The notes: generated from the letters alone by a model not told the origin. A stretch of 47,288 bases of DNA from Bacilli bacterium (GCA_900755065.1 CAAEFC010000042.1:1-47288), one strand, 5' to 3'. Counted from the stretch's first letter, positions 23,639 to 32,444 are shown. Made by a program: numbers and translations.

Positions 23639-24276
23639 TATTGAAGACCTCCTTCAACCGCTTTAATGGACGCCGAAGTGAAAATCAGACTGTCGGCGTT
23701 GAGAATATCGTAGACGCTCAGATTGGTGTTCGTCGTTACGATGACTCCCGGAATGTTTCTGGCGCTCAGAACGAACGGAACATTCTCCCCTTCGAGGACG
23801 AAGAGCGATTTCCGGTTCGCTTTGATCTTGCCGAGAAGTTCGACCACCGCCTTGGTTTTGACTTCGCTCAGGTCGAGATTGTCGACCACGATGATGTTCT
23901 TGTCCTTGGCTTTCAGCGTCAGCGCCGATTTCAGCGCGAGCGCGTGGGCTTTCTTATTCATCGACAATTTGTAGTTCTGATTCCCTCTCGGACCGAAAAC
24001 CACGCCGCCGTGTCTCCACAGAGGAGAACGGGTGGAACCGGCTCTTGCTCTTCCGGTGCCTTTCTGCCGCCACGGCTTCTTTCCGCCGCCGGAGACTTCC
24101 GCCCGGGTCAGGGTCTTCGCAGTCGCCTGACGCAGATTCGCCTGATAGACCTGAACCGCGTCAAAGATGACTTGTTCGTTGACTTCGACGCCGAAGACAT
24201 CGGCGCTGAGCGACACCTTACCGGTTTCTTCGCCGGACTGGTTTAAAACTTTCAGGTTTACTTTTTTTGCTGCCAT
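23638..24276 (-). CDS. rplD: 50S ribosomal protein L4
   Basis: L4 reaches the tunnel constriction. In enterobacteria it also controls the S10 operon; no such leader is recognised here. The 212 residues include the conserved loop GTGRARAGSTRSPLWRHGGV and the ATAKTLTRAEVSGGGKKPW block. It lies 14 bases after rplC. Confidence 0.97.
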   Translation of the reverse strand: MAAKKVNLKVLNQSGEETGKVSLSADVFGVEVNEQVIFDAVQVYQANLRQATAKTLTRAEVSGGGKKPWRQKGTGRARAGSTRSPLWRHGGVVFGPRGNQNYKLSMNKKAHALALKSALTLKAKDKNIIVVDNLDLSEVKTKAVVELLGKIKANRKSLFVLEGENVPFVLSARNIPGVIVTTNTNLSVYDILNADSLIFTSASIKAVEGGLQ

Positions 24277-24290
24277 ACCTTCTGCCTCCT

Positions 24291-24998
24291 TTACTTGGTT
24301 TCGTCATTCACGACTTCACTCACGCTCGGAGTGTAGTTGACGAGAGGTTTCACAACCTGTTTGGTTCCTTTCTGAACCTTGACCGCGCTTCTGATGGTGA
24401 CGATAGACTTTTTCGGTCCCGGAATCGCCCCTTTGATCAGAATCGCGTTGTGGGTCGGATCCACGCCGACGACCAGAAGATTCAGAATGGTCGAAGTGGT
24501 GTTTCCGTGATGACCGGCCATCTTCTTGCCTTTCATGATACCGCGGTTGTAACGACCGTTCGTGGCCATCGAACCCGGTCCGCGATGATAGCCCGATCCG
24601 TGCCCTTTCGGACCGATGGTGAATCCGTAGCGTTTGATCGCGCCGCTGAACCCTTTTCCTTTGCTGGTTCCGGTTACGTCGACGATATCTCCCGCCTGGA
24701 AAATATCGCATTTGATTTCGTCGCCGACGTTGTACTTCATTTCGTCGCCTTTGAGTTCGACCAGTTCGTATTTCGGGCTGACTCCGGCTTTCTTGAAGAT
24801 GCCCAGTTCGGCTTTGTTGCAACGATTTTCTTTTTTGTCTTCGTATCCGACCTGAATGGCTTCATAGCCGTCCACTTCTTCCGTTTTGACCTGCGTCACC
24901 GCATTCGGCAACACTTCGACGACCGTTACAGGATACATTGTGCCATCTTCTGCGAAGACCTGGGTCATTCCCATTTTTCTTCCAACGATTGATTTCAT
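24291..24998 (-). CDS. rplC: 50S ribosomal protein L3
   Basis: L3 organises the peptidyl transferase region. The 235 residues start MKSIVGRKMGMTQVFAEDGT and contain TGTSKGKGFSGAIKRYGFTI and HRGPGSMATNGRYNRGIMKG. It is about 25 residues longer than usual because of a C-terminal tail after the family end. It lies 17 bases after rpsJ. Confidence 0.97.
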   Translation of the reverse strand: MKSIVGRKMGMTQVFAEDGTMYPVTVVEVLPNAVTQVKTEEVDGYEAIQVGYEDKKENRCNKAELGIFKKAGVSPKYELVELKGDEMKYNVGDEIKCDIFQAGDIVDVTGTSKGKGFSGAIKRYGFTIGPKGHGSGYHRGPGSMATNGRYNRGIMKGKKMAGHHGNTTSTILNLLVVGVDPTHNAILIKGAIPGPKKSIVTIRSAVKVQKGTKQVVKPLVNYTPSVSEVVNDETK

Positions 24999-25015
24999 AT
25001 TGGTTTCCTGCCTTT

Positions 25016-25327
25016 CTATAACTTGATTTCGATATCGACGCCGGCCGGCAAATCCATGTGCGTCAGCGCGTCGATCGTCTGCTTCGTCGGACTCACGATG
25101 TCCAACAACCGTTTGTGCGTTCTGATTTCGAACTGTTCACGCGCATCTTTGTACTTGTGAACCGCCCGAAGAATCGTGTAGACCTGTTTTTCGGTCGGTA
25201 GCGGGATCGGTCCTACGACCTTCGCGCCGGAATTGTTCGCCGTGGCGACAATCTTTTCAACCGACAAGTCCAGAATTTTGTGATCATAAGCCTTCAATCG
25301 GACTCTGATCTTTTTGCTTTTTGCCAT
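25016..25327 (-). CDS. rpsJ: 30S ribosomal protein S10
   Basis: S10 (NusE) is both a small-subunit head protein and a transcription antitermination partner of NusB/NusG. The 103 residues include IRVRLKAYDHKILDLSVEKI, GPIPLPTEKQVYTILRAVHK and EQFEIRTHKRLLDI. It is the first gene of the 29-gene ribosomal operon, behind a strong AAGGAGG site. Confidence 0.98.
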   Translation of the reverse strand: MAKSKKIRVRLKAYDHKILDLSVEKIVATANNSGAKVVGPIPLPTEKQVYTILRAVHKYKDAREQFEIRTHKRLLDIVSPTKQTIDALTHMDLPAGVDIEIKL

Positions 25328-25343
25328 AATTCAATTCCTCCTT

Positions 25344-25364
25344 AGTCTAAATCGTGGCTAGACT
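25344..25364 (-). promoter_or_regulatory. Hairpin touching the rpsJ ribosome binding site
   Basis: In the leader RNA, AGTCTA and TAGACT (25359-25364 and 25344-25349) pair perfectly around a nine-base loop, ending two bases before the AAGGAGG of rpsJ. It may modulate initiation. The stem is only six pairs, so it may be chance. Confidence 0.35.
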
Positions 25365-25475
25365 TTCCGCTCCGGATGAGTTACCTGAACCGATGAAGTT
25401 TCGTTGTACTAAACGGCTGTCTGTATTCAGCAATCTCAACCCTCTTCGCGGGCATCGTCAAAACTCGACTTCCCC

Positions 25476-25504
25476 AGTCTACTGGAAGGCAATGCGAATG
25501 TCAA
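25476..25504 (-). promoter_or_regulatory. Promoter of the S10-spc-alpha operon
   Basis: A perfect TTGACA (-35, 25499-25504), 17-base spacer and TAGACT (-10, 25476-25481). The start site near 25469 gives a leader of about 140 bases before rpsJ. The rest of the 289-base gap to queH holds an AT-only palindrome (TATATA-TAAA-TATATA near 25533-25548, followed by eight T on the minus strand) that could be a weak queH terminator. Confidence 0.75.
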
Positions 25505-25616
25505 CTAAAAAATCATAACTTTGAAAAAAAAGTATATATTTATATATAGTCTTCGGTTTTTAGACAACGGCGATACGTGTTTCAGGCCTTTCGGACGTCC
25601 CGGAACGAGATCGTCT

Positions 25617-26279
25617 TTACAGTTTTTCGTTTCGCGCTGCTTCCTTTTTCAGAAATTTTTCATACGAACTCCTGCAACCGCAGTAAAGTTGACTGTACAG
25701 TCCGTAACGTTTTCTTAATTCCTGACTCCGGTCAATGCCTTTCTTCTTCTTGAAGTCAGAATAAAAGTACTTCGTCCGGTAACGGGTCGACAGTTTTTCC
25801 CCGATCCGGTTGATGACCTGAGAATTCTTCTGACGCGAAATGCTCATCACGGTCGTGAAGTAGTCGAAACGGCGCTCATCGGCGAAACGGTATACCCGAT
25901 TCATCCGGTAGGCATAGCAGCCTTTGCAACGGTTCCCGCCTTCCGCCTCCTCTTTCAAAGGGGAAAACAGGCGCTCATAGTTCCCGCTGTCGCAATCCAG
26001 TTCGACGAAGCGCACCTGTTCCCGATGTTCCCGGTTGAAGATTTCCACGTACCGCTTCAACTCGTCCCGCCGGCGGACGTACTCCTCTTCCGGATAGATG
26101 TTCGGATTGTAATAGACGATCGTCACATCGAAAACCGGCGTTAAAAATTCCAGAGGAAAAGTCGAGCAAGGCGCGCAACAGGCGTGAAGCGCCAGCGTTT
26201 TCTTCTCGGACAGATTCTCTCTTTGGATTTTATCGATCTCGATCTGACTGATCTGATAATAATTTTTAACGCTTTCCAT
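25617..26279 (-). CDS. queH: Epoxyqueuosine reductase QueH
   Basis: QueH carries out the last step of queuosine synthesis in tRNA, reducing epoxyqueuosine, and replaces the cobalamin enzyme QueG. The 220 residues have the QueH cysteine set: LHACCAPCSTFPLEFL near residue 32, RCKGCYAYRMNRVYRFA near 118 and YCGCRSS near 200, which bind an iron-sulfur cluster and an adjacent metal. The start overlaps queA by 14 bases, so the two are co-translated. Confidence 0.94.
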   Translation of the reverse strand: MESVKNYYQISQIEIDKIQRENLSEKKTLALHACCAPCSTFPLEFLTPVFDVTIVYYNPNIYPEEEYVRRRDELKRYVEIFNREHREQVRFVELDCDSGNYERLFSPLKEEAEGGNRCKGCYAYRMNRVYRFADERRFDYFTTVMSISRQKNSQVINRIGEKLSTRYRTKYFYSDFKKKKGIDRSQELRKRYGLYSQLYCGCRSSYEKFLKKEAARNEKL

Positions 26280-27315
26280 AGATGAACATGCTGTCTCCGA
26301 AAGAAAAGAAACGGTATCTTTCCTGTACCGCGATCCGATAGGCTTCCATCGTCAGATCGTGTCCAGCGAACGCGGAAACCAGCATGATCAAAGTCGATTT
26401 CGGCAGATGAAAATTCGTGATCAGCCCGTCGATGGCCGAAAACGTATAGCCGGGATAGATGAAAATCGACGTGGATTCCCGGACCGCCTCGAATCGCCCG
26501 TACTTTTTCATGCATGACTCCAACGTCCGCGTCGACGTCGTTCCCACCGCGACGATTCGTCTTCCTTCCGCCTTCGCGCGATTGAGAATCTCCGCCGTTT
26601 CTTCGGAAATCTCGTAAACTTCGCTGTGCATGGTATGTGCTTTGATATTCTCCGTTTTGACGGGGCGGAACGTTCCTAACCCGATGTGAAGCGTGATATC
26701 GGCGATGATGACGCCCTTTTGTCGGATTTTTTCCAGCAATTCTTCCGTAAAGTGGAATCCCGCCGTCGGCGCGGCGGCGCTTCCTTCGATCCGCGCATAG
26801 ACGGTCTGATAACGCGAATTGTCCTCGCATTGCCGATGAATATACGGCGGAAGGGGCATCTTCCCCAACTGATCGAGAATTTCAAAGAGAATTCCCTGAA
26901 AAATCAACCGGATCCGCCGGATTCCCTCGTCGAGAACCTCCACGCATTCGCCTTTCAGTTCGCCGTTTCCGAACGAGACGACCGTGCCTTTTTTGACGAC
27001 TTTCGCGTTGCCGCACAAACATTCCCAGACCTGATTGCCGAGATCTTTCAAAAGCAGGACTTCGACATGCGCGCCGGTTTGTTCCTTGACGCCGATCAAG
27101 CGCGCCGGAATCACTTTGGAGTTGTTCCTTACCAGAACGTCTCCCGGACGGAGAACGTCGACGATATCGTAAAAATGCCGGTGCGCGATGCTTCCGGTTT
27201 CGCGATCGACCAGCATCAGACGGGAATGATCGCGTTTTTCTTCCGGACTCTGCGCGATCAGTTCTTCGGGAAGCGCAAAGTCGTAATCATTCAGATTTTC
27301 AAACTTTTCTTCCAT
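26266..27315 (-). CDS. queA: S-adenosylmethionine:tRNA ribosyltransferase-isomerase QueA
   Basis: QueA adds the epoxycyclopentanediol ring to preQ1-modified tRNA using SAM. The 349-residue form starts MEEKFENLNDYDFALPEELI and has the family blocks RDHSRLMLVDRETG, DVLVRNNSKVIPARL, GSAAAPTAGFHFTEELL and FSAIDGLITNFHLPKSTLIM. I chose ATG at 27313-27315, one base after the tgt stop, over a longer open frame that starts inside tgt. Confidence 0.96.
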   Translation of the reverse strand: MEEKFENLNDYDFALPEELIAQSPEEKRDHSRLMLVDRETGSIAHRHFYDIVDVLRPGDVLVRNNSKVIPARLIGVKEQTGAHVEVLLLKDLGNQVWECLCGNAKVVKKGTVVSFGNGELKGECVEVLDEGIRRIRLIFQGILFEILDQLGKMPLPPYIHRQCEDNSRYQTVYARIEGSAAAPTAGFHFTEELLEKIRQKGVIIADITLHIGLGTFRPVKTENIKAHTMHSEVYEISEETAEILNRAKAEGRRIVAVGTTSTRTLESCMKKYGRFEAVRESTSIFIYPGYTFSAIDGLITNFHLPKSTLIMLVSAFAGHDLTMEAYRIAVQERYRFFSFGDSMFIYGKR

Positions 27316-27316
27316 A

Positions 27317-28444
27317 TCAAAAACCTCTTTCGTCGCCGAATTTCCGCAGGAAATCTTCCTTGAATTCCCAGAAACGGTCATCCTTAATCGCTTCGCGCGC
27401 CCGTTCCGTCATCCGGATCAGAAAGCGGATGTTGTGAATCGAAAGGAGGCGCTTCCCAAACGCTTCGTCGCACTTGTAAAGATGCCGGAGATAGGCTTTG
27501 GAATAATTCCGGCAACAATAACAATCGCATTCCGGATCCAACGGCGTAAAATCTCTTTCGTACTTTTTATCGCGGATATTGACCCGTCCCGAAGAGGTCA
27601 TAAGCGCTCCGTGCCGGGCGATGCGGGTCGGAAGGACGCAATCGAAAAGGTCGACGCCTTTTTCGATGCCGTCGAGAATCGCGTCGACGGACCCCACCCC
27701 CATCAGATAACGAGGCTTTTCAAACGGGAGATACTTCACCGCATAAGAAACCATGCGATACATCACATCTTTCGGTTCGCCGATCGACGTGCCTCCGATC
27801 GAATAACCATCGAAATTCATTTTGACCAGTTCTTCCGCGCAATGCTTCCTCAAATCCGGGAATTCGCCGCCCTGAACGATGCCGAACAGCGCCTGATCGT
27901 CCCTTCGGTGCGCCTCTAAACCGCGCTTGGCCCAGCGCAAAGTCCGCTCGATTGAATCTTCCATATACCGGTGCGTAACCGGATAAGGACAGCATTCGTC
28001 GAAGGACATGATGATATCCGCGCCCAGTTTCTCCTCGATTCCGATCGCTTTTTCGGGCGAAAGAAACAGCGGGCTTCCGTTCAGATGATTTTTGAAATAG
28101 ACGCCTTCTTCCGTGATCTTCCGATTTTCCGACAAAGAGAAAACCTGAAAGCCGCCGGAATCGGTCAGAATCGGTCCGTCGTAGTTCATGAAGCGATGCA
28201 ATCCACCCGCTTCCGAAACGATCTCTTCTCCCGGCCGCAAAGAAAGATGATACGTATTGGCCAGAATAATGCCCGCGCCGCATTCCTTGATTTCTTCCGG
28301 CGAAAGCGTCTTGACGCTCGCCAGAGTTCCCACCGGCATGAACGCCGGCACTTCGACGTCGCCGTGAAGCGTGTGCAACACGCCGTAACGCGCGCCGGTG
28401 CAAGCATCGACATGCCGGATTTCCAGATTAAATCCCTTCGCCAT
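27317..28444 (-). CDS. tgt: tRNA-guanine transglycosylase
   Basis: Tgt swaps guanine-34 for preQ1 in tRNAs with GUN anticodons. The 375-residue protein has the catalytic aspartates in ILTDSGGFQVFSL (near residue 90) and FDCVLPTRIARHG (near 263), and the zinc site CDCYCCRNYSKAYLRHL (three Cys, one His) near 303. The order tgt-queA-queH assembles the tRNA-bound half of the queuosine pathway; the free-base steps (queC, D, E) are not in the window. It overlaps the upstream glycosyltransferase gene by 17 bases. Confidence 0.97.
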   Translation of the reverse strand: MAKGFNLEIRHVDACTGARYGVLHTLHGDVEVPAFMPVGTLASVKTLSPEEIKECGAGIILANTYHLSLRPGEEIVSEAGGLHRFMNYDGPILTDSGGFQVFSLSENRKITEEGVYFKNHLNGSPLFLSPEKAIGIEEKLGADIIMSFDECCPYPVTHRYMEDSIERTLRWAKRGLEAHRRDDQALFGIVQGGEFPDLRKHCAEELVKMNFDGYSIGGTSIGEPKDVMYRMVSYAVKYLPFEKPRYLMGVGSVDAILDGIEKGVDLFDCVLPTRIARHGALMTSSGRVNIRDKKYERDFTPLDPECDCYCCRNYSKAYLRHLYKCDEAFGKRLLSIHNIRFLIRMTERAREAIKDDRFWEFKEDFLRKFGDERGF

Positions 28445-29768
28445 TCTGCACTTCGCTTCTTTCTTTTTTCGGATTCAACCCGTTCGGATAGATCTCTTTG
28501 AAAAGATCCGCCGTAACGATCGCGATGGCCACCAGATAGAGAATCGCGCCGAAACGCAAGGACAGCGCTTTCGTCGGGTCGCTCTCTTCCTGCGGAACCA
28601 CGTTGATGAACGGGATATTCCACAGATACACCATGTAACCGATCATCGAATTGGTGATCGCCAGAATGGCGACGTAGAATTTTTTCGGATTCGACAGGGC
28701 GTAAAGAATCACCAGCACGTCGGCCAGATAGAAGTATCGTTCGTGCATATGCGGCAGGACGTACGGCGTCACCAAAACCAGAAGACAGGCGATTTTTACC
28801 CAGATTTTCGGCGTAAACTCGGCTTTCGACCGATAGATGAAGAAACAATACGTTCCGATGATCGCGATTCCCAGAAAAACCGCGAACGAAGAGACGAAAC
28901 TCTCATCCTTGAAGTTGGTGAAGATCAGCGCGTACAACGTTCCTGCGTTCAGCGTAACCTGCGTGTAACTGTTCGCCGCCTGATTGAAATAGACCGATAG
29001 GATCTCGCCGAAACGCTGAATGAAATTGTCCGCGAGCAAAGAAGCCGGCAAAGCGAACAGGATATAGATGAACGGAACCCAGAGAAGATATTTCAGATTG
29101 AATTTTCTTCTCAGGAACAAAACCAGAATGATCGGCAGAATGAAGATCGACTGCAATTTGAACGAAAAAGCGCAACCGTAAAAGATCATCGCCAGATTCG
29201 GTCTTTTCTTCAACAGATAGTACAAAGCCATCACCGAGAAGCAGGCGTATATGGAATCGCATTGTCCCCACAAAGCCGAATTCAGGAAGATCGTGATTCC
29301 GAAAACGCACAGAAAATAGCAAAGCATGGTCTTCGTCTTGTCGGAAGTGACCCGATAGCAGATCAACGAACAGTAGACGGCCAGAAGATAATCGAAAAAG
29401 ACGGAAACCCATTTGATTGCATGAAGCACCTGATAGGATTCCGGATCGAAGCGAAAGAGCGAAATGAAATACAGAATATAGTAATACGCCGGCGTATAAT
29501 CCCCGAAAGTCACTCCGAGTTCCTTCGCCCCGCCGTTGTAAATGCGGGTATACCACGGTTTCAGACAACTGGTATAATCGCCCCGGACACAATCGAAGAG
29601 GAAATACCGCATCACCAGACTGAGTATGGTGATCACCCCGAGAAAAATCGCCCAGTCGTATTTCTTTAAAAGCAGATAAAACCCGTCGGCGGTTTTTTTT
29701 GCGAAACGGTGAAGCGACTCCGACATCTTTTTCATCGCATCGCGCATTCGGACGAAGGCTTTCTTCAT
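28428..29768 (-). CDS. GT-C type membrane glycosyltransferase (Gpi18-like mannosyltransferase family)
   Basis: This 446-residue integral membrane protein has about ten helices. After the first helix comes an acidic loop (FDCVRGDYTSCLKPWYTRIY), then ALWGQCDSIYACFSVMALYY and PHMHERYFYLADVLVILYAL, motifs of Gpi18-like (COG5542) GT-C enzymes that use polyprenyl-phosphate sugars outside the membrane. Acceptor and sugar cannot be told. The start at 29768 has GGAGG seven bases upstream and meets a tiny upstream frame in an ATGA; a start at 29789 is an alternative with AAGGA. It overlaps tgt but has no obvious link to queuosine. Confidence 0.8.
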   Translation of the reverse strand: MKKAFVRMRDAMKKMSESLHRFAKKTADGFYLLLKKYDWAIFLGVITILSLVMRYFLFDCVRGDYTSCLKPWYTRIYNGGAKELGVTFGDYTPAYYYILYFISLFRFDPESYQVLHAIKWVSVFFDYLLAVYCSLICYRVTSDKTKTMLCYFLCVFGITIFLNSALWGQCDSIYACFSVMALYYLLKKRPNLAMIFYGCAFSFKLQSIFILPIILVLFLRRKFNLKYLLWVPFIYILFALPASLLADNFIQRFGEILSVYFNQAANSYTQVTLNAGTLYALIFTNFKDESFVSSFAVFLGIAIIGTYCFFIYRSKAEFTPKIWVKIACLLVLVTPYVLPHMHERYFYLADVLVILYALSNPKKFYVAILAITNSMIGYMVYLWNIPFINVVPQEESDPTKALSLRFGAILYLVAIAIVTADLFKEIYPNGLNPKKERSEVQNGEGI

Positions 29769-29809
29769 AATCCGACCTCCGCTAAGCATAAGGATTCCTT
29801 GTTCTTCAT
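29765..29809 (-). CDS. Possible 14-codon leader peptide before the glycosyltransferase
   Basis: ATG at 29807-29809 follows AAAGGCGG by seven bases and opens MKNKESLCLAEVGL, stopping at a TGA that overlaps the glycosyltransferase ATG (ATGA). This is the geometry of translational coupling. It may be real or an accident; there is no repeated codon run suggesting amino-acid attenuation. Confidence 0.3.
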   Translation of the reverse strand: MKNKESLCLAEVGL

Positions 29810-29896
29810 ATTTCTTCCGCCTTTCTTTTCAATAAGACAATGCCCGCCCGGACAAAGTCTCGGATAATTTTTTATTTTACCAAAAACCCGGAAAAA

Positions 29897-30913
29897 TTAC
29901 AACTTATCGTAATCTTCCAGTTCCCATGAAGGATTTGCCCCCAAAGTCAAAGGCGCGAAGAGTTTTCTTTCGTAGAGATAGGAACCGACTTTGGCGATCA
30001 TCGCCGCGTTGTCGGTCGTACACCAAAGAGGCGGAATCACCACCTCGACATCACGCCCCGAAGTCCTTTCGACGATCTGCTTGCGAAGATACGAATTCGC
30101 CGAAACGCCGCCGGCCAGAACGATCTGACGGATTCCGAATTCGTCGATCGCCGGAAGCGCTTTGTCCAAAAGCAAATCGATCGCCGTCTTCTGAAAAGAA
30201 CAGGCCAGATCCGCGACGTTGACTTCTTGCTTGTTCTGCTCCAAACGATGAACCAGATTGATGACCGCGGTTTTGATGCCCGAATAGGAATAGTTGTAAC
30301 TGTGGTCGTGCAACGGTTTCGGAAGCGCGTAAGAGGGTTTTCCCGATTGAGAAAGCCGATCGATCGAAACGCCGCCCGGATAAGGCAAGCCGATCACTCT
30401 GGCGACCTTGTCGAATGCTTCGCCGATAGCATCGTCCAGCGTTCTTCCGATAATCCGGAAGGACAGGTGATCGTCCATGACCACTAGTTCGGTATTTCCG
30501 CCGCTGACGACGATCGCCAGACAAGGGAATTTCAAAGGCGCGACGAATTCATTCGCATAGATATGCCCGGCCAGATGATGCACCGGGATCAACGGCTTAT
30601 CGTACATCAATGCCAGCGTTTTCGCGCATTGAAGTCCCACGTGCAACGCGCCGATTAAACCCGGTCCCGCCGTCACGGCGACGGCTGAAACCTGTTCCAT
30701 CGCGATCCCCGCTTCGTTCAACGCGTCCTGCAAGACGAAACCGATGTTTTCGATGTGAAGGCGCGAAGCGACTTCCGGCATGACGCCGCCGTATTTCTGA
30801 TGAACGGCAATCTGCGTGGAAACCACGTTGGCGAGAAGTTCCCGATCGTTTTTCAGAATCGCGATCGCCGTTTCGTCGCAACTCGATTCTACCGCTAAAA
30901 TGATTTTATCCAT
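29897..30913 (-). CDS. tsaD: tRNA N6-adenosine threonylcarbamoyltransferase TsaD
   Basis: TsaD transfers the threonylcarbamoyl group to A37 of tRNAs that read ANN codons. The 338 residues have the metal-binding HHLAGHIYANE motif near residue 111, VESSCDETAIAI near the start and IVLAGGVSANSYLRKQ near 263. It lies nine bases after rimI in a tsaE-tsaB-rimI-tsaD operon that supplies the whole TsaBDE complex; the TsaC/YwlC partner is elsewhere. Confidence 0.97.
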   Translation of the reverse strand: MDKIILAVESSCDETAIAILKNDRELLANVVSTQIAVHQKYGGVMPEVASRLHIENIGFVLQDALNEAGIAMEQVSAVAVTAGPGLIGALHVGLQCAKTLALMYDKPLIPVHHLAGHIYANEFVAPLKFPCLAIVVSGGNTELVVMDDHLSFRIIGRTLDDAIGEAFDKVARVIGLPYPGGVSIDRLSQSGKPSYALPKPLHDHSYNYSYSGIKTAVINLVHRLEQNKQEVNVADLACSFQKTAIDLLLDKALPAIDEFGIRQIVLAGGVSANSYLRKQIVERTSGRDVEVVIPPLWCTTDNAAMIAKVGSYLYERKLFAPLTLGANPSWELEDYDKL

Positions 30914-30922
30914 ACCAAACCC

Positions 30923-31372
30923 TCAATTTCCCGTAAAAACGCCCCGCATCATGTAAAAAGCGTCCTCTCCGTCCGCGTAATACGCCTTTTTCCTCAAAAG
31001 GATTTCAAATCCGAGTTTCTCGTACAGCGCGATGGCTTTTTCGTTGGAAACCCGGACTTCAAGGCTCATCGTCAGGCACCGGTTTTCTTTCGCGTCTTCC
31101 AGCGCTCTTTCCAACAGGAGACGGCCGTAGCCCCGACGGCGATAATCTTCGGCGACGAATAGTTTGTTCAACGTAGACTGATCGAATATGATCCAATAAT
31201 CGACGTATCCGAAGATTTTCCCCTCTTCGCACAGAACCCATGTGCGCGCAAACTCGTTCTGACCGATTTCGTACGCAAACTGCTCTTTCGTCCACGGATT
31301 GACGAAACCCCCGTTTTCCAGTTCCGAAATCGTTTCGATATCGGCTTCCGTCGCCTGTCTAAATTCCGTCAT
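30923..31372 (-). CDS. rimI: Ribosomal-protein-alanine N-acetyltransferase family protein RimI
   Basis: The 149-residue GNAT enzyme has the acetyl-CoA pyrophosphate loop motif VAEDYRRRGYGRLLLERAL (R-R-x-G-x-G core near residue 78) and the SLEVRVSNEKAIALYEKLGF block typical of RimI. It sits between tsaB (14-base overlap) and tsaD, the usual place of rimI in Bacillota. The actual acceptor may be broader than S18. Confidence 0.9.
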   Translation of the reverse strand: MTEFRQATEADIETISELENGGFVNPWTKEQFAYEIGQNEFARTWVLCEEGKIFGYVDYWIIFDQSTLNKLFVAEDYRRRGYGRLLLERALEDAKENRCLTMSLEVRVSNEKAIALYEKLGFEILLRKKAYYADGEDAFYMMRGVFTGN

Positions 31373-31955
31373 TGTCTTTCAGATAAACCGGCCGGGCTTC
31401 TGCCGGATTTGCAAGAGGCGAAACGATTTCCCTGAACGAAAGAAGTCCGCGGATTTCATCGGGTTTTTCCGAAGAAATGCCCAGATATCCGCAATCACCG
31501 ATCACCGTAAACTCCGGGTGTTCCCGAACGTAACGTAATACCTCTTCGTTCTTCATCACGCGATCTTCGAGAATCACGTCGTCGTAAGCGTAAACGCCGA
31601 TGTAACTTCGCCCGCTACGGGCGTTCATCAGAGCGATGAACCTCTTGTTCCTGTCCCCCATGATTCTCAGAGAGGAAATCGGGATCAACTTCGCTTTCGC
31701 CATCTGCGCGGCGATCTTCGCGATCGTCATGGCGATGCGGATTCCGGTATAAGAACCCGGCCCTTTCCCCGAGACGAATTCGTCGAAATCTTTCAGGCAA
31801 AGCCCTGTTTCTTTCAAGGCGCTTTCGATTTCGGGAATCATTTTTTCCGATTGCCGTTGCCAGCAGGGATACGATACCGCGCGGACGAGTTTCCCGTCGA
31901 CGGCGATTCCGACGGAAAGAGACATGCCCGCGCTGTCCAATAGTAAAGTTTTCAT
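31359..31955 (-). CDS. tsaB: tRNA threonylcarbamoyladenosine biosynthesis protein TsaB
   Basis: TsaB is the inactive ASKHA-fold partner that dimerises with TsaD. The 198 residues start MKTLLLDSAGMSLSVGIAVD and contain the family signature GKGPGSYTGIRIAMTIAKIA near residue 65. It shares four bases (ATGA) with tsaE and overlaps rimI. Confidence 0.94.
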   Translation of the reverse strand: MKTLLLDSAGMSLSVGIAVDGKLVRAVSYPCWQRQSEKMIPEIESALKETGLCLKDFDEFVSGKGPGSYTGIRIAMTIAKIAAQMAKAKLIPISSLRIMGDRNKRFIALMNARSGRSYIGVYAYDDVILEDRVMKNEEVLRYVREHPEFTVIGDCGYLGISSEKPDEIRGLLSFREIVSPLANPAEARPVYLKDNDGI

Positions 31956-32416
31956 CGGCCGATCGCCTCGATTTCTTCAAAAACGGGGGCGTATTTTTCC
32001 CAATCGGAAGAAAGGGTCACGATCCGCGTGGTCTCGTCGGCTCTTTCGATCCGCATTTTCAACGGCTGAAAGAGAAGGTCTTCGATGAAATCCGCCCATT
32101 CGATGACGGCAATTCCGTCGCCCTCGATCACCTCTTCCAACCCGATATCCCGGTTGATTCCCTCTTCCAGACGATAAGCGTCGATATGGTAAAGAGGCAT
32201 TTTTCCCTTGAAATAGCATTTCAGAATATTGAACGTCGGACTGGAAATCTCTTCTTCGATTCCTAATGCCGATCCGAGAAATTTCGTAAACGTCGTTTTT
32301 CCCGCACCCAGATCTCCGTCCAGCGCGAGGACGTCGCCCCGATGAAGGTGTCCGGCTATCGCGCGGGCAAGGCGGGCCGTGTCTTCCAAAGACCGGCTGA
32401 TATATTTCGCTACCAT
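31952..32416 (-). CDS. tsaE: tRNA threonylcarbamoyladenosine biosynthesis ATPase TsaE
   Basis: TsaE is the small ATPase that resets the TsaBD complex after each cycle. The 154 residues show Walker A GDLGAGKTTFTK near residue 34, SSPTFNILKCY and VIEWADFIEDLL. It is the first gene of the t6A operon, with an extended -10 promoter just upstream. Confidence 0.95.
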   Translation of the reverse strand: MVAKYISRSLEDTARLARAIAGHLHRGDVLALDGDLGAGKTTFTKFLGSALGIEEEISSPTFNILKCYFKGKMPLYHIDAYRLEEGINRDIGLEEVIEGDGIAVIEWADFIEDLLFQPLKMRIERADETTRIVTLSSDWEKYAPVFEEIEAIGR

Positions 32417-32435
32417 TTCACCACTCTCCGCACAT

Positions 32436-32444
32436 AGTATATCA
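32436..32444 (-). promoter_or_regulatory. Extended -10 promoter of the tsaE operon
   Basis: TGATATACT matches the extended -10 form (TG-n-TATACT) about 20 bases upstream of the tsaE start. No good -35 accompanies it, as is allowed for extended -10 promoters. It is divergent from the plus-strand promoter at 32470. Confidence 0.5.
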
